Shown here in pieces: positions 58,438 through 64,000 of a DNA stretch of 64,000 nucleotides (positions within the stretch are counted from its first letter, which is position 1; every line of letters starts with the position of its first letter). The DNA lies in the NCBI GenBank assembly GCA_030373325.1, contig JAUCZB010000007.1, positions 1-64,000 of the forward strand, in the 5' to 3' direction. The notes beneath the pieces are model-generated. The model did not search any database. It saw only the letters and a program-made list of their open reading frames with translations, and was not told the DNA's origin. This stretch comes from Cyanobium sp. CZS25K. Lineage in GTDB: Bacteria; Cyanobacteriota; Cyanobacteriia; PCC-6307; Cyanobiaceae. Position numbers and translations under genes: made by a program.

Positions 58438-58584
58438 ATGGAACCCGCCAGCACCTCCCCCGCCCTCTCCGTGGCCCTCGCGGTGCTCGCCGTGCTGCTG
58501 GCCCTCACCGGTTTCGGGGTCTACACCGCCTTCGGCCCCCCCTCCAAGGGCCTCACCGATCCCTTCGACGATCACGACGACTGA
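58438..58584 (+). CDS. psbN: PsbN, photosystem II assembly factor
   Basis: The 48-residue protein reads [20 protein letters not shown], a single helix, then [20 protein letters not shown] and an acidic end. This matches PsbN, needed for PSII repair and assembly. It is divergent from psbH. Its 3' end overlaps the convergent GH38 gene by 13 bases. Confidence 0.95.
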   Translation: MEPASTSPALSVALAVLAVLLALTGFGVYTAFGPPSKGLTDPFDDHDD

Positions 58585-61553
58585 GCCGGAGCGCTCCTCT
58601 GCGGCCCGCGGCACCGCAGCCGCCAGTGTCCCAGCTGCCATGGGCCCAGCCGCAGCGGCTGCTCAGCGCCGACTTCCGCCAGCCCCCGGCCCAGAGCGTC
58701 GCAGCACTCCAGCAACTCCCAGCCTGGGCCCGTTGAGAAACGGCGCCGGCAGGGCCCCAGGTTCTGCACGCTGAGCAGCACCTCGCCGCCGCGGCCCTCA
58801 CCGCTCTCCAGCGGCAGGGGGCCCAGGGCCACCAGCTGCAGATCGTCCCCGAGGGACGGGAAGAGGGGTTCGGCCACCGCCGACGACGTGCCGGCGGCTC
58901 CCGCTGCGCCGAGCGGCCGGCACCAGAGCGGCTCCCGCAGCCGGGTGGCCTGCTGGGGCGCTGCGGCGGCCCGCCACCCCCCGGGACAGGGCAGCAGGGC
59001 CAGCCGCTGACGCTGCCAGCCGTTGTCGGCGCCGGGATCGGGCCAGGTCGGCCCGCGCAGCAGCGACACCCCCAGCGCTTCCGCCGTTGCCGACACCCCC
59101 TGGGGGCCATCCAGCAGCACCGCCAGGCCGTCGCCGCGGCCCTCCCCCACCGAGGCCATCCAGCTGATGGCGCTCACCTCCCAGCGGGCCCGCTCCCGGG
59201 CGGAGCGGGCCGTGGCCGGCCGCTCGATCACCCCGCCGGAGGTGTCGGCCGCCCAGCGGCACGCCGGGGCGGCCAGGGGGATCTCCAGCCGCAGCAGCTC
59301 GTGGCGCTGCCGCCACTGGGTGCTGAGCACCAGCTCCAGCCAGGGACTGCCCGCCAGCAGGCGGCCGTCGAGCCGCACCGGACTCTCGCCGCAGCGGCCG
59401 CGCCACAGGAAGCGGGCGCACAGCGGCCCCGCCTCCAGCCATTGCGGCGCCCCCTGCCAGGGCCAGCTCAGGGGGTGCTGGCGGTAGTCGGCGGCCAGGT
59501 CCCAGGCATCCCAGAACTCCCCCCGGTCGCCCCAGCGGCACCAGGCCAGCGGCCCAGCCAGCTGGGGAGTGCCGGCCCCATCGAAGAGCTGCTCCACCCC
59601 CCTGGGGCCGATCAGCACCGAGAGCAGGCCGTTGCCGAGGCGCCAGTGGTCCGGCCCCAGCTCGTCAGCCCGCTCCAGGCGCACCGCCCCTTCCACGGAC
59701 CCCTCCACGGCCCCCCTCACCGGGCTGGTGCCGGACACGGCAGCCGCAGGTGCCGATTGCCGCCGCAGGCGCCGCACCCCCACACCCCCGATCCCGGGCA
59801 GCTGCAGCCACTGGCCGCCCCCGGGGGCCGGCTGCCCCGGCAGCCGCCGCTCACCGGCCTCCCCCTGCAGCCACCAGTCGCCCGCCGGCAGCCGCAGGGT
59901 GCGGGGCTGGGCCGGCAGCGGCTGGAGCTGCACGGCGCACCACCCGTCCGGGCCCCCGGCCGCCAGGCCCCGCCGCAGGGCCCGGTCGCGCCGGCGGGCG
60001 GCCCGGCGCCGGGCGCCCCGCCACTGGGGCTCGGCCTGCTCGAACACCTCCGGGATCGAGGTGCCCGGCAGGATGTCGTGGAACTGCTGGAACAGCAGCG
60101 TGCGCCAGTCGTCCTCGCTGGCCGGCGCCGGCAGCCCGAACAGCGCGGCGGCCAGATCGGCCTCCCGCAGCAGCCGCTCCAGGGTGCGGTTGTGGCGTTT
60201 CTGGTCCGGACGGCTGGTGGCGCAGCCGCGGTGCAGCTCCAGGTAGAGCTCATCGCGCCAGACCGGCAGCTGCCCCGCCAGGGGCTCCAGGGGAGCCAGG
60301 TAGTCCCGCAGCGTGCCGTGCCGCTGGCCTGCGGCCACCGGCTGCCCCTGCCACAGCGCCAGTTGCTCCAGCATCTCGGCGGTCGGCCCGCCGCCATGGT
60401 CCCCCACCCCCGGCAGCCAGAGGGCGTCGGTGCAGCCACTGGCCCGCTGCCACTGCAGCCGGTAGCGCTCCATCGCCACCGGGTCGCCGTCGGTGCCGAT
60501 CGGCGCCGTCATCAGGGCCAGCACCTCGGCGCCGCAGCGGCTGCGCCAGCGGAACAGCCGATGGGGGAACGGGTTGATGGCGTTCCAGGCCAGTTTGTGG
60601 GTGCAGAACCAGCGCACCCCGGTGGCCGCCGCCAGCGCCGGCAGACCGGCGGCGAAGCCGAAGCTGTCCGGCAGCCAGGCCAGCCGGTGGCTCCACTCCG
60701 GGAACGTGCGCTGGCTGTAGTGCTGGCCCTCCTGGAACTGGCGCAGCAGCGAAGTGGTCGACAGCAGCACGCAGTCGCTCTCCACCCAGGGACCGTTGAG
60801 CGGCTCGAAGCGACCCTCCCGCATGGCCTGGCGCAGGCGGGTGAACAGGGCCGGCCGGTGCCGCTCCAGCCAGGCGTAGAGGGCCGGGGTGGAGTGGCCG
60901 AAATGGAGCGACCCGAAGCGCTCCATCAGATCCAGGGCGGAGGCGAAGGTGCGCTCCGCCGCCTGCCAGGTGTCGGCCACGGGCCACAGCCAGGCCAGGT
61001 CGAGATGGGCATGGCCCAGCACCTGCAGCACCCCCTCCCCCGGGCCCTCCCCGTGGTGATGCTCGCGGCGCAGGGCGCGCAGCTCCGCGGCGGTGGCCTC
61101 CACCAGACCCAGGGGATCGGCAGGATCCAGCGGCTCGAGCTCGATCCGGCTGGCAATCAGGGCACCGTCATCGTGCAGCGGGCTGCGCAGCCGCAACGCC
61201 AGATCGAGGGCCTCCCCCTGCCACCAGCGCTCGGGCAGGGGCCAGCGGCAGGCGGTGTCGAACAGATCGCCGCTGTGGATGTGCTGCCCATCCACCCCCA
61301 GCTCCGCCCGGTCGGCCCACCAGCGCAGCACCAGCCGGGCCCGGGCGCCCTCGGCCAGGGGGGCCCAGGCTTCCGGGCAGGGCAGCCGCAGGCGCAGATG
61401 GCACCACTGGCCGCCCCGCGGCCAGATGATCAGGCCCCGCTCCGCCCAGTCGGGGCGGTGGAGGCGCCCCCACTCCCCCCCCAGGGCCGCACCGCTGCCT
61501 CCGCCGGGCTGCACGCCCTGCCAGAGGGGTTGGAGATCCAGGGGCCGCAGCAT
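58572..61553 (-). CDS. GH38 alpha-mannosidase
   Basis: The 993-residue protein is a family 38 glycoside hydrolase. The zinc motif GHAHLDLAW is at 180-188 (His181, His183, Asp185). The catalytic nucleophile Asp296 lies in WLPDSFGF, with [20 protein letters not shown] just before it and a late VPGTS-like [14 protein letters not shown]. The N-terminal 150 residues and the C-terminal beta domain are both present. It removes alpha-mannose from glycans; no signal peptide is seen. It lies between psbN and psbI, both PSII genes. A 12-bp LacI-type palindrome lies 12 bases upstream of the ATG. Confidence 0.9.
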   Translation of the reverse strand: MLRPLDLQPLWQGVQPGGGSGAALGGEWGRLHRPDWAERGLIIWPRGGQWCHLRLRLPCPEAWAPLAEGARARLVLRWWADRAELGVDGQHIHSGDLFDTACRWPLPERWWQGEALDLALRLRSPLHDDGALIASRIELEPLDPADPLGLVEATAAELRALRREHHHGEGPGEGVLQVLGHAHLDLAWLWPVADTWQAAERTFASALDLMERFGSLHFGHSTPALYAWLERHRPALFTRLRQAMREGRFEPLNGPWVESDCVLLSTTSLLRQFQEGQHYSQRTFPEWSHRLAWLPDSFGFAAGLPALAAATGVRWFCTHKLAWNAINPFPHRLFRWRSRCGAEVLALMTAPIGTDGDPVAMERYRLQWQRASGCTDALWLPGVGDHGGGPTAEMLEQLALWQGQPVAAGQRHGTLRDYLAPLEPLAGQLPVWRDELYLELHRGCATSRPDQKRHNRTLERLLREADLAAALFGLPAPASEDDWRTLLFQQFHDILPGTSIPEVFEQAEPQWRGARRRAARRRDRALRRGLAAGGPDGWCAVQLQPLPAQPRTLRLPAGDWWLQGEAGERRLPGQPAPGGGQWLQLPGIGGVGVRRLRRQSAPAAAVSGTSPVRGAVEGSVEGAVRLERADELGPDHWRLGNGLLSVLIGPRGVEQLFDGAGTPQLAGPLAWCRWGDRGEFWDAWDLAADYRQHPLSWPWQGAPQWLEAGPLCARFLWRGRCGESPVRLDGRLLAGSPWLELVLSTQWRQRHELLRLEIPLAAPACRWAADTSGGVIERPATARSARERARWEVSAISWMASVGEGRGDGLAVLLDGPQGVSATAEALGVSLLRGPTWPDPGADNGWQRQRLALLPCPGGWRAAAAPQQATRLREPLWCRPLGAAGAAGTSSAVAEPLFPSLGDDLQLVALGPLPLESGEGRGGEVLLSVQNLGPCRRRFSTGPGWELLECCDALGRGLAEVGAEQPLRLGPWQLGHWRLRCRGPQRSAPAQSS

Positions 61554-61565
61554 GGGGAACGTGAC

Positions 61566-61577
61566 TGAAACGTTTCA
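61566..61577. promoter_or_regulatory. LacI-type operator candidate upstream of GH38
   Basis: TGAAACGTTTCA is a perfect 12-bp palindrome with the central CG pair and TGAAA/TTTCA arms characteristic of LacI-family operators. It ends 12 bases before the alpha-mannosidase start on the minus strand, where a repressor could block transcription or translation. No LacI-family gene is in the window. Confidence 0.55.
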
Positions 61578-61715
61578 ATCGGAGCCGGTTGCCCCCGCCA
61601 AACGGCATCGGACAGGCTGGATGGCCAACCACCACCCATAAGATGATGCGGCTGCCGAGGGGTCATCGAGACCCGTACCGGCGCCTGTCACTCCCTGTCA
61701 CCCGCCGGACAGACC

Positions 61716-61835
61716 ATGCTCGCTCTCAAGATCTCGGTTTACTCGGTCGTCTTCTTCTTCATCGGGATCTTCGTCTTCGGCTTCCTGGCCAGCGATCCCA
61801 CCCGCTCCCCCAGCCGCAAGGACCTGGAGGACTGA
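61716..61835 (+). CDS. psbI: Photosystem II reaction-centre protein PsbI
   Basis: The 39-residue protein reads [20 protein letters not shown] and [19 protein letters not shown]. It is the canonical PsbI sequence, with one membrane helix. PsbI binds the D1-D2 core early in PSII assembly. It stands between the GH38 gene (divergent) and the DUF3769 gene (same strand). Confidence 0.96.
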   Translation: MLALKISVYSVVFFFIGIFVFGFLASDPTRSPSRKDLED

Positions 61836-61967
61836 ATCCCCTCCGCCCCCTGACCCTCCCACCGGCGGCGTCACCCTTCACCCGTCCCGACAACCGGTCC
61901 GCCGCGGGGGAAGCGCCCGAACTCCCATGGCAGGATCAGCCGCGTTCTCGCTGCTCAGCCGCTGCCT

Positions 61968-64000
61968 GTGGTGCTCCATCCCCGCACGGGACGTCGGCAG
62001 GCCCCTGAAGGCCTGAGCGCTGGCCTGGCCCTGGGCCTTGGTCTCTGCGGCGTGCTGGCGGTGACGGCCTCCCCGGCCAGAGCTCGGCCGGAACCACCCT
62101 CCAGGCTCCAGTCCGCCCAGCCACCTGCGCCCGAGCCCGTACCGGCATCGGCGACGGAAAATTCGGTCACCCCCAACCCCTTCGACGACCCGCCGCAAGC
62201 CGATGCGGCGCCGACGCCCCCCCCGGCCCTCCCTGCCGCCGAGGCCGCCCCGGCATCAGCAGGCCCGCCCATCACCACTGGCGAACCCGGGCCCGCCGGC
62301 GAATCGGTGCCCCTGGAGCTCGAGCTCACCGCCAACCAGCAGGGCTACGACAGCCAGCTGCAGCGCTTCGTGGCCACAGGCAGCGTCATGGCCCGGCTCG
62401 CCGGTGGCCGTCTGCTGGCGGATCGGCTCGAATTCGAGGCCAGCACCCGCACGCTCTACGCGGTGGGCAACGTGCGCTTTCAGCGCGGCCAGCAGTATCT
62501 GCAGGCCAGCCGGCTCCGCTATGCGTTGCTGGAAGGGGTGGGGCAGATCGACGACGTCTACGGCGTCATCGATCTCGACTCCACCAAGGAGGACTTCAAC
62601 CTCGAGCAGGAGGCCTCCGTTCCCCTGCCACCAGCGGAGCCGATCAGCTGCACGCCGTCGTACCCCGCCTTGCCCCAGTGGCAGCCCTACCCCTGGGCCG
62701 TCACCGCCTGGGCAGGCCAGATGTATGCCGGTGAGTTCGGCGACACCTTCACCTTCAGCGGCCGCTTCCGGCCCGAGTACCTGGGCGGCGTCGGCATGCA
62801 GCGCCGCCTGTTCCAGGCAGGCCCGCTGTCGCTGGAGTTCGATGCCAACCTGCTGGGGCACCGGGCGAGTGCCCAGCCGGGGGGAGGATTCAACCAGCTC
62901 ATCCCCTTCTCCGACACCCCCGCCCAGAACTTCGGCGAGTTCACCAGCGGTCTCGGCCTGCGCCTATGGCTGCGGCCCTGGCTCAACCTCTTCTTCGTGG
63001 AAGGTCTGAGCGTCACCACGGCCAAGAGCAACTACGAGCAGACCTTCCGTCCGAACTCGGCGCGCCTGCTCAACTACCTGGCCTTCGAGGTGGAGGCGCT
63101 GGTCACCCCCCGCTGGTCGGCGGTGGGCCGGATCCATCACCGCTCCGGGGCCTATGGCACCTTCAGCGGCGTCAGCGAGGGCAGCAACGCCTATCTGCTG
63201 GGTCTTCGCTACCGCTTCGGCACCGACAAACTCGCCAGCGAGCCGATGCCGGTGCCGCCCGCCCAGGGCTGCCCCGGCGCCCCACCCCTGGCCAGCGAGC
63301 AGCCCGATGGGCTGGCCCAGCAGCTCGAGCAGGTGACGATGGGACCCGGCTGGACCGGCACCAGCGGCCAGCCCGCCCCGCCGCCACCGGTCGAGGCCGC
63401 CCCCCCGGCCCGGGGTGGTGTGTGGCGCAACGCCCGGGAGCAGGAACGGCGGCGGCGCGAGGCCATCGCCAAAATTCCCCAGCGGGTCGAAAACGTCACC
63501 TTCGAGCGCAGTCTCACGGCGGAGCGTCGCTTCGGCTTCCCCCGCGACTACGTCACGCCGGATGTCGCCAACGATTTCGGCACCACCCGCCCCGAGCAGC
63601 TCAAGGACCAGACCACCACGGGCAACCAGGAACTGATCAAGGGCACCGTGAGCCGCTGGCGCATCCAGGCCAAGCGCCTGAAGATCACTCCCAACACCCT
63701 CTCCGGCGACCGGGTGGGCTTCACCAACGACCCGTTCACGCCCGCCCAGTCATGGATGGATTCGGAGCAGGTCGTCATCACCCTGATGCCCAACGGCGAC
63801 ACCCTGGTGAAGGCCCGCCGCAACACGCTGCGGCTGGAGGATCGCCTGCCGATTCGGGTCGCGCGCCAGCGTCGTATCGAGAAAAAGGAGGAGGTCAGCA
63901 ATCCGCTGGTGCTGGGCAACGACCGGGAAGACCGGGACGGCTTCTTCCTCGGCTACAACGTGCCGATCAAGATCGGGGAGAAGGCACTCCTCAACCTGCA
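61968..64000 (+). CDS. DUF3769 (OstA/LptD-like) outer-membrane-associated protein, partial
   Basis: The frame runs off the window, giving at least 677 residues. A signal peptide is visible (hydrophobic LGLGLCGVLAVTASPARA), followed by a Pro/Ala-rich linker, then an OstA-like section (ATGSVMARLAGGRLLADRLE and YAVGNVRFQRGQQYLQASRL). Next comes the large DUF3769 part with many beta-strands (e.g. FTFSGRFRPEYLGGVGMQRR), likely an outer-membrane barrel or LPS-transport component. Start codon is probably GTG at 61968 (a GTG also follows at 61971). Its position after psbI is typical of picocyanobacteria. Confidence 0.8.
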   Translation, partial: MVLHPRTGRRQAPEGLSAGLALGLGLCGVLAVTASPARARPEPPSRLQSAQPPAPEPVPASATENSVTPNPFDDPPQADAAPTPPPALPAAEAAPASAGPPITTGEPGPAGESVPLELELTANQQGYDSQLQRFVATGSVMARLAGGRLLADRLEFEASTRTLYAVGNVRFQRGQQYLQASRLRYALLEGVGQIDDVYGVIDLDSTKEDFNLEQEASVPLPPAEPISCTPSYPALPQWQPYPWAVTAWAGQMYAGEFGDTFTFSGRFRPEYLGGVGMQRRLFQAGPLSLEFDANLLGHRASAQPGGGFNQLIPFSDTPAQNFGEFTSGLGLRLWLRPWLNLFFVEGLSVTTAKSNYEQTFRPNSARLLNYLAFEVEALVTPRWSAVGRIHHRSGAYGTFSGVSEGSNAYLLGLRYRFGTDKLASEPMPVPPAQGCPGAPPLASEQPDGLAQQLEQVTMGPGWTGTSGQPAPPPPVEAAPPARGGVWRNAREQERRRREAIAKIPQRVENVTFERSLTAERRFGFPRDYVTPDVANDFGTTRPEQLKDQTTTGNQELIKGTVSRWRIQAKRLKITPNTLSGDRVGFTNDPFTPAQSWMDSEQVVITLMPNGDTLVKARRNTLRLEDRLPIRVARQRRIEKKEEVSNPLVLGNDREDRDGFFLGYNVPIKIGEKALLNL

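Noticed and set aside
59301-61568. A 755-codon plus-strand frame opposite the GH38 gene
   Set aside because: Gln/Pro/Arg/His-rich with no domain; the minus strand has the full set of GH38 catalytic residues.
1-64000. tRNA or rRNA genes and CRISPR arrays
   Set aside because: I looked in the gaps for the tRNA T-loop pattern and for regularly spaced direct repeats and saw none. A tRNA or covariance-model scan would be needed to be certain.

Overview
The window is a GC-rich cyanobacterial chromosome segment, most like the picocyanobacterial Synechococcus/Cyanobium group. The 3' end of psbA (D1) sits at the left edge. ntcA, tatA, psbH, psbN, psbI, a DUF3084 gene, a DUF3146 gene and a DUF3769 outer-membrane gene lie at the right. 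No rRNA, tRNA or CRISPR array was recognised by eye.

Layout. 1-1.4 kb: psbA end, then a Tll0287-like haem protein and a cytochrome b561-like membrane protein. 1.4-7.9 kb: a toxin-antitoxin (TA) and defence graveyard. Two vapBC pairs look intact; around them are broken remnants of Rpn/DUF2887, MazE-like DUF3018, YbjQ, Phd, a second vapBC copy, an AbrB antitoxin, a TacAT-like pair and HsdR. A Tat-exported DUF362 protein lies among them. 8-16.7 kb: a B12-binding radical SAM protein, then PPK2, a YrhK-like protein, glutamate decarboxylase and PdxH, then a persulfide dioxygenase-rhodanese with a rhodanese-DUF2892 protein, and two methyltransferases. 17-20.8 kb: two translationally coupled pentapeptide-repeat genes, the first with a large membrane domain; I know of no described function for this pair. 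21-26 kb: DUF3122 and sbcDC. 26-30.1 kb: a tightly overlapping Mrp-type Na+/H+ antiporter operon. 30-37 kb: an erythromycin-esterase relic, a trypsin-like protease, a CPA2 antiporter, an MscS channel and a dienelactone hydrolase. 37-44.4 kb: glmM, a lytic transglycosylase, a NIL-ferredoxin, txlA and thyX, the last interrupted by a 455-residue intein with an HNH endonuclease.

44.4-52.1 kb is an accessory island between thyX and dcd, which are neighbours in related genomes as far as I remember. It holds an HPF/RaiA-like protein, a hydrolase, a SpeG-like acetyltransferase with unusual base composition, small secreted proteins, phd-vapC and HEPN-MNT TA pairs, and decayed DUF429 and brnTA loci. 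52.1-64 kb returns to the core: dcd, a CobO-like protein, rph, ntcA (with a visible NtcA-type promoter), DUF3084, RuvX-like, DUF3146, pth, tatA, psbH, psbN, a GH38 alpha-mannosidase, psbI and a partial DUF3769 gene.

Functionally, the core genes serve photosystem II, nitrogen control, translation quality, thymidylate supply (thyX + dcd) and wall synthesis (glmM + transglycosylase). The accessory blocks carry ion homeostasis, sulfide/persulfide and acid-stress functions, and layers of TA gain and decay.
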